Origin: Microvirga ossetica | GTDB lineage: Bacteria > Pseudomonadota > Alphaproteobacteria > Rhizobiales > Beijerinckiaceae | Assembly: GCF_002741015.1 (NCBI RefSeq) | Contig: NZ_CP016618.1 | Span: forward strand, 124,001-188,000 | Direction of reading: 5' to 3' | DNA length: 64,000 nucleotides | Shown here: positions 47,120-58,145 of the stretch, piece after piece | Numbering within the stretch: the stretch's first letter is position 1 | How the letters are laid out: each line of letters begins with the position of its first letter | Notes under the pieces: model-generated | Told to the model about the DNA's origin: nothing | The model's input: only the letters and a program-made list of their open reading frames with translations | The model's database searches: none | Program-made: the position numbers and the translations under genes

Positions 47120-50100
47120 ATGCTGGGATTGCTCGACATCCGAGTTCTCGGGGATTTCCACGTTGGCCGGGATGGTATACCGATCGGTCTGCCTCCTTCG
47201 AAGAAGACACGGGCGCTTCTGGCCTACCTGGCTGTCACTGGCCGATCTCACCGCCGCGAGCGACTGTGTGAGCTGTTCTGGGATGTCCCCGACGATCCGC
47301 GCGGCGCATTGCGGTGGAGCCTCTCAAAGATGCGCCAGATCCTGGGCCGCGGCTCCGAGACGTGCCTCATAGCTGACCGGAATACTGTCACTCTCACGCC
47401 TGACGCAATAAAGCTGGATTTCGCCCGCGTTGGAACGCTGCATAAAGATGATCTGAGCTCCCGCGAGACTGCTGAACTCGAGGAGATGGCAACACTGTAC
47501 CGCGGCGGGTTCCTAGCAGATCTCTCCTTACCGCGCTGTCCCGATTTCGAGGCTTGGCGGATCGCCCTAGCCAACGAGGTCGACCTCGGAAGAATCCGCC
47601 TTCTCCAGGAGTTGATCTGTCGCTTCGCAGAAGTGCCGGAGCGCGCACTTCCCTATGGCCATGCCCTTCAAAGCATCGTCTCTCAGAATAGTCAGGTCGC
47701 CAAACAGGTCGAGGCTCTCGGCGAGGCCGCTCTTCAAAGCGTCCTAAAGCCAAATGCTGTAATCGCTCCAGGCGCAGCTATCGAGGCACAAACTCATGTT
47801 AGCGATCACGAGATCGTGCACAGTGATCAGACGATAACACCAACGCCCATGACTCCTGTTGCAACGGACGAGACGCGCAAGCAAGTCAGTGTCCTGGTGG
47901 TGGAGATCGTCATTCCGCTCTTAGCCCGTGACGACACGGACCCAGAGGTCTTCCTCGAGGCCATCGAGCCTTTGCTCGACCTTGCCACCAATGTTGTCGA
48001 GCAGAGGGGTGGCATCATTGTCACTCGCGGACAGGCTGATCTGACCGCGATCTTTGGAGCCGTGGCACCAGTAGAGGATCATGCTCTCCAGGCTGCCCAG
48101 ACGGCTCTCGCTGTGAGCCGGGCCATACAGCATCTTGCCGACCAAGCGACGCAGGTCAAAGCGGCGACTGATACCGGCGAGGCGATTGTGCGCACTCGCA
48201 CGCTCCCTCAGGGATCACGGGTTGAAGTGAACGGCCCACCAGTTCGTGTGGCTCAACGGTTGGCGCAAGCTTTAAGACACGAGATCATCGTAGCGACCGC
48301 GAGAACGCGCGAGGCAACCGGCGGCTTTCTGATCATGGAGTCGCTTGACGCCTCCGCTGATTTGTCCCCGGAGCGCGAACAGCAGGTCTACAGGGTCGTC
48401 GGAGAAAACCAAGCTCTGTCACGGTGGCAGCTTCGGGCTGGTCAAAGGCTGACACCTCTGATCGGACGTGCGGCGGAACTGCGTACCATCTGCCAGGCAT
48501 GGCAACGTGCGCAACGAGGGCAGGGCCAGGTTGTTGGTCTTGTCGCCGGGCCCGGGTTGGGCAAATCCCGGCTCGCGCACGAGTTTGTGGCCCGTCAACA
48601 GGACAAAGGAGCCGTCGTGCTCGAGAGTGGAGCGCTGGAGGCTGACAGCAATGCTAGCTTCATCGTTCTTAAAAGACTGCTCCACAGCCTACTCGGCGTC
48701 GGCGCCGGTGCGCCGGCCGAGGCGGTAGCCGCCAAGCTTACCACTCGCCTCCGGGAACGAGGCGCCGAGGCGCGCGTCTTATCGCCCCTGCTGTTCGTGC
48801 TCGATCTCCCGATCGAGGATCGGGAATGGATTGTGCTTTCAGCTGCCGATCGCGCCAGACGGGCCCGGGATGCGACCGCAGTGCTTCTGTCTTTGGAGGC
48901 GCAACAACAGCCAATTGTCGTTCTGATTGAGGATTTACATTGGGTCGACCCCGAGAGTGAAGCCGCCATCACGCGAATTGTGGCGAGCATCAGCCACCAG
49001 CCAATTCTGCTGCTGGCGACCTATCGGCCGGAGTACCGACACGATTGGCTCCAGAGAGGCAGCTTCCTCCAAGTGGGGCTTGATCAGCTGGAACCAGGCA
49101 ACGTGGATGCATTCCTGCGCAGCCTGATTGGGGATGATCCAAGTGTTTCCCACTTAATCCCGCTAGTTGCAGAGCGGACAGGAGGCATTCCCCTGTTCAT
49201 GGAGGAGGTGGTTCGGTCCTTGGTTCAGAGTGGCCAACTCGTGGGGCCGCCGGGGAGCTATTCCGCCCAAGAGGCGATCACCAAGCTTGATGTGCCCGCC
49301 ACTGTGCAATCCGTCATTGCCGCTCGGATCGGGCAACTCCAGGAACGAGACCGGTGGGCACTGCAGATTGCGGCGGTCATCGGGCGAGAGATCCCGGTCG
49401 ACCTGCTCGGCCAGATCACCGGGTTCGATCACAGGCAGCTCGAAAGTAGCCTGACCTGTCTCCAGAGAGCAGGATTCATCAGCGAAAAGCAGGTGTTCCC
49501 GGCTGGCGTCTATATCTTCAGGCACTCCCTGATCGAGGACGTGGCGTACCGGAGTCTGGTGGGTTCAACGAGGCGTGGCATCCACGGCCGTGTTCTGGAG
49601 TTGATGGAGATAGACCATGCTGAGCACCTTGGAGAGATCCTGGAAAGCTTGAGCGAGCATGCTGTCAGGGCCGAGAGCTGGACCAAGGCTGTCGATTATC
49701 TTCTGCGTGCAGCGCGCCGGGCTCTGCAACGATCTGCTCATCAGACAGCCCTGGCGTTTCTTCGTCGGGGCTTGGAGATCGCGGCGCGGTGGCCGGAGAC
49801 AGCAGAGCGATTCCGGATCGAACTTCAGTACCAGGAAACCTGCGGCGTCGCCTGGATGGCTGCCAAGGGTTGGGGTGCCCGTGAGGTGTCGGAGGCCTAT
49901 GAACGGGCTGAGGCGCTCTGCCATCTGCTTGATGACAGGGCGGAGCTGTTTACCATTCTGCGTGGCCGGGCGCAGTACTACATGATCAGCGGGCAGCCCA
50001 AATCTGCCCAGAAGATTGCCGAGAAATGCGCAGAGACAAGTCTGGGTTCACCGGACAACGGAGTGGCCATCGAAACCCACCATATGTTCTGGACGAACGG

Positions 50101-50965
50101 CTTCTTCATGGGCGACTATGCGACGGCCGGAGCACACGCAGAGCACGCTATCGGGCGGTACCAGCCCGAGAGAGATCATTCCTTAACCTTTCAGTACTCG
50201 GGCCATGACCCAGGCGTCTGCAGTCGCTGCATGTCCGGCCTCGTCCTCTGGCAGCAGGGCCACCTTGAACGCGCAACAATCAGATGCACAGAGGCCATGC
50301 AACTGGCGGAGAAGCTCGCGCATCCTCTGACGACCGCACTGGCCTATTGGGGTATGAGTTACCTGCACATATTCCGGCGCGAACCCGATCTTGCCCTGTT
50401 ATGGGCCGAGCGAGAGATTGAGGTCTGTGATGAGTACATGCTGCCGCTTCTGCGGTCCCAGGGCGTCTTCCAGGTGGGGTGGGCTACAGCGCAGCTTGGC
50501 GAACTGGATCTGGGCATCGAGCAGATGGAACAGGGAGTTCAAGCCATCCGGGCGACCGGCGCCGAGATGGGACTTCCCTACTTCCTGGGCTTGCTCGGAG
50601 AAACCTATAGCACTGCGCGGGAGACAGGGAAGGCACTTGCGACGATCGGAGCAGCCATCAAGAGCGCAGAGCAAAACGGTGCTAGATTTCAGCTGTCGGA
50701 GCTGTTGCGCATGCGAGCTCACGCCCTGGCCAGAGGCCGGTATAGCAACTCCGACGAGATCGAGCGGACTTTCCGGACCGCGATCGAGTCAGCCCGAAGT
50801 CAGGGAGCCCTCATGCCTGAGCTTCGCGCGGCCACCAGCCTTGCCGGATATCTTACCGAGACAGAGAGGCGGTCAGAGGCGCGCGAGCTTCTCCGATCTT
50901 ATGGCGATTTCATCAGAGCTACTCCGGGATGCACCGATATCGATGCCGCGGCTGAACTGCTTTGA
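47120..50965 (+). CDS. Large AfsR/SARP-like regulator: wHTH-BTAD, degenerate cyclase, AAA ATPase, TPR
   Basis: 1281 aa. Residues 1-100 are an OmpR-type winged helix (IRVLGDFHVGRDG, RERLCELFW, LRWSLSKMRQIL), followed to about 230 by a BTAD-like helical part. Residues 250-420 resemble a class III cyclase beginning (RKQVSVLVVEI...), but the metal-binding Asp residues are lost (VEI for ADL, TRGQADLTAIFGA for GDGxMALFGA). Residues 450-750 form an AAA/NACHT-like ATPase: AGPGLGKSRLAHEF and VVLIEDLHWVDPESE. The rest is TPR-like helical repeats. Such proteins are signal-dependent transcription activators; the target is unknown. It stands alone. Confidence 0.85.
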   Translation: MLGLLDIRVLGDFHVGRDGIPIGLPPSKKTRALLAYLAVTGRSHRRERLCELFWDVPDDPRGALRWSLSKMRQILGRGSETCLIADRNTVTLTPDAIKLDFARVGTLHKDDLSSRETAELEEMATLYRGGFLADLSLPRCPDFEAWRIALANEVDLGRIRLLQELICRFAEVPERALPYGHALQSIVSQNSQVAKQVEALGEAALQSVLKPNAVIAPGAAIEAQTHVSDHEIVHSDQTITPTPMTPVATDETRKQVSVLVVEIVIPLLARDDTDPEVFLEAIEPLLDLATNVVEQRGGIIVTRGQADLTAIFGAVAPVEDHALQAAQTALAVSRAIQHLADQATQVKAATDTGEAIVRTRTLPQGSRVEVNGPPVRVAQRLAQALRHEIIVATARTREATGGFLIMESLDASADLSPEREQQVYRVVGENQALSRWQLRAGQRLTPLIGRAAELRTICQAWQRAQRGQGQVVGLVAGPGLGKSRLAHEFVARQQDKGAVVLESGALEADSNASFIVLKRLLHSLLGVGAGAPAEAVAAKLTTRLRERGAEARVLSPLLFVLDLPIEDREWIVLSAADRARRARDATAVLLSLEAQQQPIVVLIEDLHWVDPESEAAITRIVASISHQPILLLATYRPEYRHDWLQRGSFLQVGLDQLEPGNVDAFLRSLIGDDPSVSHLIPLVAERTGGIPLFMEEVVRSLVQSGQLVGPPGSYSAQEAITKLDVPATVQSVIAARIGQLQERDRWALQIAAVIGREIPVDLLGQITGFDHRQLESSLTCLQRAGFISEKQVFPAGVYIFRHSLIEDVAYRSLVGSTRRGIHGRVLELMEIDHAEHLGEILESLSEHAVRAESWTKAVDYLLRAARRALQRSAHQTALAFLRRGLEIAARWPETAERFRIELQYQETCGVAWMAAKGWGAREVSEAYERAEALCHLLDDRAELFTILRGRAQYYMISGQPKSAQKIAEKCAETSLGSPDNGVAIETHHMFWTNGFFMGDYATAGAHAEHAIGRYQPERDHSLTFQYSGHDPGVCSRCMSGLVLWQQGHLERATIRCTEAMQLAEKLAHPLTTALAYWGMSYLHIFRREPDLALLWAEREIEVCDEYMLPLLRSQGVFQVGWATAQLGELDLGIEQMEQGVQAIRATGAEMGLPYFLGLLGETYSTARETGKALATIGAAIKSAEQNGARFQLSELLRMRAHALARGRYSNSDEIERTFRTAIESARSQGALMPELRAATSLAGYLTETERRSEARELLRSYGDFIRATPGCTDIDAAAELL

Positions 50966-51090
50966 TTTGTTTGGCCCGACTGAATGCTCGAGATATGACG
51001 CTTTGGCTTGCCTTAAAAGGGTGAGGCAGGAAAGCTTGAGCAAAGGTCGCGTCACTCACTCCTGCGCCCGGCTCGTGGCAATGCCCAGAG

Positions 51091-51321
51091 TCAGGCCGGG
51101 ATGCGCCCCAGCGTGACGACGAAGTACTCGCGAAAGCAGAAGTCCGGATAATCGAACAAGCGATCCGGATCCGCCGCGGCGACATTCAATGCCTCGCAAT
51201 CGGTTGGCGAGAGACTGTGCTCCGCTGCGGGCTTTGCATGATAGCAAAGCCCCATGGCGATGAACTCGCGCGTGTGGGTTGGCAGTGGTGCCCAACGTTC
51301 CACGAGCCAACCCTTACGCAT
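51091..51321 (-). CDS. Small hypothetical protein
   Basis: 76 aa (MRKGWLVERWAPLPTHTREF onward, ending FVVTLGRIPA). Natural-looking composition with aromatic and acidic residues (DRLFDYPDFCFREYF). No strong ribosome site. It lies in the gap between the regulator and the cox cluster. No family recognised. Confidence 0.45.
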   Translation of the reverse strand: MRKGWLVERWAPLPTHTREFIAMGLCYHAKPAAEHSLSPTDCEALNVAAADPDRLFDYPDFCFREYFVVTLGRIPA

Positions 51322-51489
51322 GATGTCCGTCAGTCCCGCGTGCCGGAAGAAGGCGGGCTAGCGAGGGCTAGCGAGGATCCGCACCACGCGCCCAGCACCC
51401 CAGTCTCGGCTGCCTTGGCTCGGCGTGCCGCAACCTGACGGGCCTTAATAGCTGGGTCCAGCGGTAGCAATTGTAGGAGCGTCCCGTCA

Positions 51490-51538
51490 GTGATGTGAGC
51501 CCTGGGAACTCCTCCGGAAGAGGTTACAGTCCGTCCAG
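51490..51538 (-). repeat. IS3-type element terminus, copy 2
   Basis: Close copy of 10482-10529 in the same orientation (shared words GTGAGCCCTG, CTCC, GAGGTTA, AGTCCGTCCA). No transposase remains beside it, so it is a solo end left by deletion or an excised element. Confidence 0.5.
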
Positions 51539-51575
51539 CTCAGCTCACAGCCGGGAAGGGCTGAGCTTCGGGGAA

Positions 51576-51812
51576 CTATCGCTTAGGAGCTTTCCGGGCT
51601 GCGTCTTCCATCCCTTGCGGGTTCTTCTCGACTCCCTCCTGGAGCACCTTCGCGGCGGCGTCCTGTTCCTGCTCCAGAGGCGCGGAGATCGGCGCGGTGT
51701 CGCCGCGGGCTTCAAGACCTTGCTCCTGCGGCTTCCGACTTCCCGCCTTCGCGGCGGATTTCAGGGAGCGTAGAGCCTCTGGCTGCTGACCATCCTGCAT
51801 GCGATCGGGCAT
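51576..51812 (-). CDS. Charged hypothetical protein
   Basis: 78 aa from MPDRMQDGQQPEALRSLKSA. AGGAG lies ten bases before the ATG. It is rich in Ala, Glu, Lys and Gln and probably helical or disordered, ending in a basic KAPKR. No family recognised. An in-frame upstream start at 51929 is less likely. Confidence 0.45.
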   Translation of the reverse strand: MPDRMQDGQQPEALRSLKSAAKAGSRKPQEQGLEARGDTAPISAPLEQEQDAAAKVLQEGVEKNPQGMEDAARKAPKR

Positions 51813-51950
51813 CGGGCGAACTCCTGCTAAGGCGGCTTCGTCGTCATCTCCCAAGGGGAATTCCTGGCGCGGCGAGGCGTTCCATCCTGAGCGCGTCCGG
51901 ACAGCGAAGTCACCCACGCTCAGTGTCATCCTTGCGAATCGTGTTCACGC

Positions 51951-53171
51951 TCACGACGCCCGCAGCCACTGGCGTGGATTGGCTCGCTCGGCCAGATCGC
52001 CGGACAGGGCCCGGCAGAGCTCCTCCATAGACGCTAGGTTGTGAATAGAGCGGAACTCATCCGCATAAGGCAGCATCGCCCGGATGCCGGAGGCGCGAGC
52101 CTCGAAAGCGTCGAACCGAAGAAGCGGATTCAGCCATATAAGACGGCGGCAGGAGCGCTTGAGCCGGTCCATCTCAAACGTCAGTTCCGGCGTCACTTCC
52201 CGTTCGAGGCCGTCCGTGAAGAGCAGGACGATAGCACCCTGACCGAGCACCCGGCGGGACCAATGGCGGTTGAAGTCGTGCAGCGCATGCGCGATGCGCG
52301 TTCCGCCTTCCCAGTCCTGTACGCGCTTCGAGGCGCGGGCCAGGGCCTCATCAGGATCACGGCTCGTCAGTTCGCGACTGATATTGGTCAGGCGCGTGGC
52401 AAAGACGAAGGAGTGAACTCTTCGTCTCTTCTCGGCAATGGTATGCAGGAAGTGCAGGAAGAGCCGGGAATAGTCTGCCATGGAGCCTGAGATGTCCATG
52501 AGCGCCACCATCGGCGCATGGCGCATTGCGGGGGTGCGATAGGCCAAGTCGATCGCGGCCCCGCCGCCGCGCAGCGACCGCCGGAACGTCCTGCGTGGAT
52601 CGATCTGGCGGCCTCGCGGATCCGACACGAAGCGGCGCGTGATCACTTCGTCGTCCGGCAGGGACATGTCGGCAATCAGGCGCTTGGCCACAGCGATCTC
52701 GGCGGCCGACATCTGCGCGAAATCCCTCGCCTTCAGAACCTCACGGTCTGAGACGGTGAGGCGGGCGGAGAATTCGGTCTTCTCGACCGGCTCCGGCTTC
52801 TCCTGCCGGGGCGAGGCCAATGCTTCGGCTACGCGCAGAGCACCAGCCTGCGGCTTCTTCTCCTCCTTGGCCCCGCCGGGAGTGATCGGCGACATCTGAG
52901 CGATGAGCTTCTCGATCAGTGCGCGCCGCTGCCAGAAGATCCTGAAGGCTTGGTCGAACAGGATGCTGTGCTCATGCCGCTTCACGAAGATCGCATGAAG
53001 CGTCCAGTAAAAGTCCTCGCGCGGGCCGATCCGCGCCACCTCGACCGCCGCAATGGCATCGAGAACCGCGCCAGGGCCGACCGGCAGACCTGCGGCCCGT
53101 AAGGCCCGCGCGAAATAGGCGATGTTGTCCGCAAGGCGACCTTCACCCTGGCGGGCAGATCCGTCGGTCAC
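51951..53171 (-). CDS. coxE: VWA-domain protein CoxE
   Basis: 406 aa. An N-terminal helical region precedes a von Willebrand A domain with the metal-ion site VALMDISGSMADYSRL (about 240) and the later TDGLEREVTPEL. This is the VWA_CoxE family (DUF58/VWA), partner of the MoxR ATPase. Its start overlaps coxD (ATGA). With CoxD it is thought to assemble the copper-sulfur-molybdenum or related active site. Last gene of the minus-strand operon. Confidence 0.9.
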   Translation of the reverse strand: MTDGSARQGEGRLADNIAYFARALRAAGLPVGPGAVLDAIAAVEVARIGPREDFYWTLHAIFVKRHEHSILFDQAFRIFWQRRALIEKLIAQMSPITPGGAKEEKKPQAGALRVAEALASPRQEKPEPVEKTEFSARLTVSDREVLKARDFAQMSAAEIAVAKRLIADMSLPDDEVITRRFVSDPRGRQIDPRRTFRRSLRGGGAAIDLAYRTPAMRHAPMVALMDISGSMADYSRLFLHFLHTIAEKRRRVHSFVFATRLTNISRELTSRDPDEALARASKRVQDWEGGTRIAHALHDFNRHWSRRVLGQGAIVLLFTDGLEREVTPELTFEMDRLKRSCRRLIWLNPLLRFDAFEARASGIRAMLPYADEFRSIHNLASMEELCRALSGDLAERANPRQWLRAS

Positions 53172-54130
53172 TCGGGTACCCTCAGCATGCTCTGAAGCCG
53201 ATCGAGCATGGCCTTGGTCCCGCTGCCCTGCATCTTCTGGATGTCATCCTGGTATTTCAACAGAACGCCGAGCGTGTCCGAGACCAGCGCCGGGTCGAGC
53301 GCAACCGCATCGAGTTCCACGAGGGCCGATGCCCAGTCGAGGGTTTCGGCCACGCCCGGTGCCTTGAACAGATCCTCCTTTCGGATTGCCTGAACGAAGG
53401 CGACGATCTCCTGCGACAAGCGCTCGGCGGCCTGCGGAACACGGCTTGTGAGGATGGCGAGCTCTCGCTCTGCGCCCGGGTAATCGACCCAATGATAGAG
53501 GCAGCGGCGCTTGAGCGCGTCATGAATCTCGCGGGTGCGGTTCGACGTGATGATGACAATGGGAGGATGCTCAGTCTTGACCGTGCCGAGTTCCGGTATG
53601 GTGACCTGGAAGTCTGAGAGCACCTCCAGAAGAAAGGCCTCGAAGGCCTCGTCCGTGCGGTCGAGTTCGTCGATCAGGAGAACCGGTGCTCCGGCGGTGT
53701 CGGGCTCAAGAGCCTGCAGGAGCGGCCGCTTCACCAGATAGCGTTCCGAGAACAGGTCGCTCTCTAATGTGTCGCGGTCCACCGTCCCGCCGGCCTCGGC
53801 CAACCGGATGGCCATCATCTGCCCGGCATAGTTCCATTCGTAGACGGCTGAGGCGACATCAAGGCCCTCGTAGCATTGCAGGCGAATGAGGCGGCGTCCT
53901 AGCGCAGACGCGAGCACTTTCGCGATCTCAGTCTTGCCGACGCCGGCTTCTCCTTCAAGAAAGAGTGGGCGTCCGAGCTTCAGCGCGAGAAAGAGCACCG
54001 TCGCGAGCGGGCGGTCGGCCACATAGCCTGCACTCTCAAGCAGCGCCAAGGTGCTGTCGATGGAACCGGGTTGGTCGGCCACGAGCTGTGCTGCTCCATA
54101 GGGTAGGGCGCCCGGGCAGAGCCCGGGCAT
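53168..54130 (-). CDS. coxD: MoxR-type AAA+ ATPase CoxD
   Basis: 320 aa from MPGLCPGALPYGAAQLV. A longer frame starting at 54235 would overlap coxM and is rejected. Walker A GEAGVGKTEIAKVLASAL and Walker B APVLLIDELDRTDEAFEAF; the sensor IIVITSNRTREIHDAL fits as well. MoxR ATPases remodel cofactor-containing enzymes; CoxD is needed for maturing the CO-dehydrogenase active site. Coupled to coxE by ATGA. Confidence 0.93.
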   Translation of the reverse strand: MPGLCPGALPYGAAQLVADQPGSIDSTLALLESAGYVADRPLATVLFLALKLGRPLFLEGEAGVGKTEIAKVLASALGRRLIRLQCYEGLDVASAVYEWNYAGQMMAIRLAEAGGTVDRDTLESDLFSERYLVKRPLLQALEPDTAGAPVLLIDELDRTDEAFEAFLLEVLSDFQVTIPELGTVKTEHPPIVIITSNRTREIHDALKRRCLYHWVDYPGAERELAILTSRVPQAAERLSQEIVAFVQAIRKEDLFKAPGVAETLDWASALVELDAVALDPALVSDTLGVLLKYQDDIQKMQGSGTKAMLDRLQSMLRVPE

Positions 54131-54158
54131 TGAGTCAACGTCGTTCTGGTCTGGCTGT

Positions 54159-54962
54159 TCAGCTCCGCGCGGCCGCCTGCACGGCCCTGCGGGCCATGAC
54201 GCCGACGAGGTGAGCCCGATAGGCGGCATCCGCATGGATGTCGCTGTTCATCTCGTCCTCGGCCACGGCAATGCCGTCGAGAGCCTCGGGCGCAAAGTTC
54301 CCGCTTAAGGCCTGCTCCATCTCCGGCACGCGGAACACGCCGTTCGATCCCGCTCCTGTCACGGCGACACGCACGCCATCCGCATGCTTCGCCACGAAGA
54401 CGCCGACAAGGGCGTAGCGCGAGGCCGGGTTGCGGAACTTGGTGTAGGCTGCCTGTGAGGGGACCGGGAACGACACCTGGGTGATGATCTCGCTTTCCTC
54501 TAGAGCCGTTGTGAAGATGCCCTGGAAGAAGTCGTCGGCCGCGATCTTCCGCTGGTTGGTGATGATCGTTGCGTTCAAGGCAAGACAGGCGGCAGGATAA
54601 TCAGCGGAGGGATCATTGTTGGCGATGGAGCCGCCGATGGTGCCGCGGTTGCGCACATGCGGATCGCCGATGAGCTCGGCCATCTCGGCAAGAGCCGGAA
54701 TGGCCTCCTTCACCTCGGCTGAATTGGCGACCTCCGCATGCTTCATCATGGCCCCGATGGTGATCGTGTCGCCGGAGCGTTCGATACCGCGAAGCTCCGC
54801 GATCTGGCCGAGATCAATCAGGTTCGCCGGACCTGCGAGCCGCAGTTTCATGGTCGGCAGCAGCGTATGCCCGCCAGCAAGGAACTTGGCGTCCTCCGCT
54901 TGGCCAGCGAGGTTTGCTGCTTCCTTGACGCTTGTAGGGTGGTGGTATTCGAAAGCGTACAT
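54159..54962 (-). CDS. coxM: CO-dehydrogenase-type FAD subunit CoxM
   Basis: 267 aa, slightly short for the family (about 285). FAD-binding words: KFLAGGHTLLPTMKLRLAG (about 28) and NRGTIGGSIANNDPSADYPA (about 108). The C-terminal CO_deh_flav_C domain is present. It passes electrons from the Fe-S clusters to quinone. Between coxL (12-bp gap) and coxD (28-bp gap) in the operon. Confidence 0.93.
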   Translation of the reverse strand: MYAFEYHHPTSVKEAANLAGQAEDAKFLAGGHTLLPTMKLRLAGPANLIDLGQIAELRGIERSGDTITIGAMMKHAEVANSAEVKEAIPALAEMAELIGDPHVRNRGTIGGSIANNDPSADYPAACLALNATIITNQRKIAADDFFQGIFTTALEESEIITQVSFPVPSQAAYTKFRNPASRYALVGVFVAKHADGVRVAVTGAGSNGVFRVPEMEQALSGNFAPEALDGIAVAEDEMNSDIHADAAYRAHLVGVMARRAVQAAARS

Positions 54963-54974
54963 TTCCGTCCTCCC

Positions 54975-57338
54975 TTATTCCGCCGCCATGGGCATGCGTG
55001 CCTTCTGGGCCGCCCGCCACACCGCCTGAGGCGTCGCCGGCATGGCAATGTCCTCATGGCCGAGGGCATCGGTAATCGCGTTGATGACGGCCGGCGGGGC
55101 CGCGATGGCGCCGGCTTCGCCGCAGCCCTTGATCCCGAGCGGGTTCGAAGGGCAGGGGGTCATCGTCATGCCGACCTGGAAGGACGGAAGATCGATGGCA
55201 CGCGGCATGCAGTAGTCGTTGAAGCTGGCCGTGATGAGCTGGCCGCTTTCGTCATAGTAGGCACCTTCGAGGAGCGCCTGACCGATGCCCTGGGCGATGC
55301 CGCCATGAACCTGGCCTTCGACGATCATCGGGTTGATGATCACCCCGAAATCGTCCACTGCCGTCCAGCGCTCGATCTTGGTCACGCCGGTATCCGGATC
55401 GATCTCCACCTCGCAGATATGGACCCCGGCCGGGAAGGTGAAGTTAGTGGGATCGTAGAAAGCTCCCTCCTTCAAGCCGGGCTCCAGATCCTGGCCCGAG
55501 AACTTGTGGGCGATGTAAGCCTGAAGCGCCACTTCGCCGAAGGCCAGCGAGCGGTCGGTGCCGGCCACGCCGAACCTCCCGTCCTTAAACTCGATATCGC
55601 CCTCGGATGCCTCGAGCACATGGGCGGCCACCTTCTTGCCCTTCGCAATCACCTTGTCGAGGGCCTTGGCAATGGCAGACATGCCGACGGCACCGGAGCG
55701 CGAGCCGTAGGTGCCCATGCCGAATTGCACCTTATCGGTGTCGCCGTGGACGATGCTGACCTGATCGATGGAAATGCCGAGCCGGTCCGACACGAGTTGG
55801 GCGAACGTGGTCTCGTGGCCCTGGCCATGACTGTGCGAGCCCGTGAGCACCTCGACGGAGCCGGTCGGGTTGACGCGCACTTCGGCCGATTCCCATAGGC
55901 CTACGCCCGCACCGAGAGAGCCGACTGCCTGCGAGGGAGCGATACCGCAGGCTTCGATGTAGCTCGAGAAGCCGATGCCCCGCAGCTTGCCGCGGCGGGC
56001 GCTTTCCTGCTTTCTTGCCGAGAAGCCCTTGTAGTCGGCAATCTCCAGGGCCTTGTCGAGCGAGGCGGCATAGTCGCCCGTATCATAAGTCATGATGACC
56101 GGGGTCGCATGCGGGAACTGCGTGATGTAGTTCCTGCGGCGGAACTCGGCCGGGTCCCGGCCCAGTTCGCGCGCGGTCTTCTCGACGAGACGCTCGACCA
56201 CGAACGTGGCCTCGGGGCGGCCCGCGCCGCGATAGGCATCGACGGGCGCGGTGTTCGTATAGATCCCGTCGACCTCGCAGTAGATTGCCGGAATGTCGTA
56301 CTGGCCCGACAGGAGCGGGGCGTAGAGATAGGTCGGCACTGAGGAGGAGAAGGTGGAGAGATAAGCGCCGAGATTGGCTGTGGTGTGAACCCTGAGACCG
56401 ATGATCTTGCCGCTTTCGTCGGTTGCCATCTCCGCATGGGTGACGTGATCGCGGCCATGCGCGTCGGACAGGAAGGCTTCCGAGCGATCCGACGTCCACT
56501 TGACCGGGCGCTTGACCTTCTTCGCCGCCCAGACACAAACCGTCTCTTCCGCATAGATGAAGATCTTGGAGCCGAACCCGCCGCCGACGTCCGGCGCGAT
56601 GACGCGCAGCTTGTGCTCGGGCGCGACGCCGATGAAGGCCGAGAGCACAAGGCGGGCTACGTGCGGGTTCTGGCTTGTCGTGTAGAGCGTGTAGTTGTCG
56701 GTCCCGAGATCGAATTCGCCGACGGCCGCGCGCGGCTCGATGGGGTTCGGCACCAGCCGGTTGTTGATGAGGTCGATCTTGGTCACGTGCTTCGCCCGCG
56801 CGAAAGCCGCTTCCGTTTCGTCCTTGTTGCCGAGATGCCAGTTGAACACGGTGTTGTCGGGCGAGACGTCATGCACCTGGACCGGTGCTTTCGTCGCCTG
56901 GGCTGTGTCGACAACAGCCGGGAGCACGTCGTAGTCGACCACGATGGCTTCCGCCGCGTCCTTCGCCTGGGCGAGCGTCTCGGCGATCACCACCGCCACG
57001 TGGTCGCCCACATAGCGCACCTTGCCCTGAGCAAGCGCCGGGTGCGGCCCTGCCTTCATCGGGCTGCCATCCTTGGAATGGATCATCCAGCCGCAGATGA
57101 GTCCGCCGATCTTGTCGGCTGCGAGGTCGTCGCCCGTGAAGACGGCGATCACGCCCGGCATGATCATCGCCGGTCCCGTGTCGATGGACCGGATCGCCGC
57201 GTGGGCATGCGGCGAGCGGAGGAAATACGCGTAGGCCTGGCCAGGTCGGTTGAAGTCGTCAACGTAGCGTCCCTGGCCGGTGACGAAACGCTGATCCTCT
57301 TTCCGGCGGACGGGTGCGCCGATCCCTGTTGCGGTCAT
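54975..57338 (-). CDS. coxL: CO-dehydrogenase-type molybdenum subunit, form II CoxL
   Basis: 787 aa, full length. It carries [18 protein letters not shown] at the N-terminus, [16 protein letters not shown] (about 265), the active-site loop [14 protein letters not shown] (about 367), [15 protein letters not shown] and the C-terminal [19 protein letters not shown] with the catalytic Glu. The loop reads AYRGAGR, the form II signature, not the AYxCSFR of form I enzymes that oxidise CO efficiently. The true substrate is therefore open; other aldehydes or heterocycles are possible. Confidence 0.92.
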   Translation of the reverse strand: MTATGIGAPVRRKEDQRFVTGQGRYVDDFNRPGQAYAYFLRSPHAHAAIRSIDTGPAMIMPGVIAVFTGDDLAADKIGGLICGWMIHSKDGSPMKAGPHPALAQGKVRYVGDHVAVVIAETLAQAKDAAEAIVVDYDVLPAVVDTAQATKAPVQVHDVSPDNTVFNWHLGNKDETEAAFARAKHVTKIDLINNRLVPNPIEPRAAVGEFDLGTDNYTLYTTSQNPHVARLVLSAFIGVAPEHKLRVIAPDVGGGFGSKIFIYAEETVCVWAAKKVKRPVKWTSDRSEAFLSDAHGRDHVTHAEMATDESGKIIGLRVHTTANLGAYLSTFSSSVPTYLYAPLLSGQYDIPAIYCEVDGIYTNTAPVDAYRGAGRPEATFVVERLVEKTARELGRDPAEFRRRNYITQFPHATPVIMTYDTGDYAASLDKALEIADYKGFSARKQESARRGKLRGIGFSSYIEACGIAPSQAVGSLGAGVGLWESAEVRVNPTGSVEVLTGSHSHGQGHETTFAQLVSDRLGISIDQVSIVHGDTDKVQFGMGTYGSRSGAVGMSAIAKALDKVIAKGKKVAAHVLEASEGDIEFKDGRFGVAGTDRSLAFGEVALQAYIAHKFSGQDLEPGLKEGAFYDPTNFTFPAGVHICEVEIDPDTGVTKIERWTAVDDFGVIINPMIVEGQVHGGIAQGIGQALLEGAYYDESGQLITASFNDYCMPRAIDLPSFQVGMTMTPCPSNPLGIKGCGEAGAIAAPPAVINAITDALGHEDIAMPATPQAVWRAAQKARMPMAAE

Positions 57339-57474
57339 GAATTCCTCCCTTGTCTGCTTTGTCCCTCATCGGGAAGCGGAGCGGAAACCGCGAAGTAGGC
57401 TCTGGAGAGAAGCCGCCTGCTCCGAGGCTCGCGTGCAGATCGCGCCTGTTCGGGCCGTGGACGAGCGTGTCGCC

Positions 57475-57969
<495 letters not shown>

Positions 57970-58145
57970 GCGTGATATCCTCCTCAGTCGCCGGCAACCC
58001 AGCCAACCTTCAGGTGGTCTCAGGCACCGGCAGGTATTTTTGTTGGACGACCGCACGAATGCGATCCATCAAAGCCGAGTGTGGCCCGCCCAATCTGAGC
58101 GGTCAAGCATTGGAATGATTCAAAGAACGGCCACTGAGGATATGG

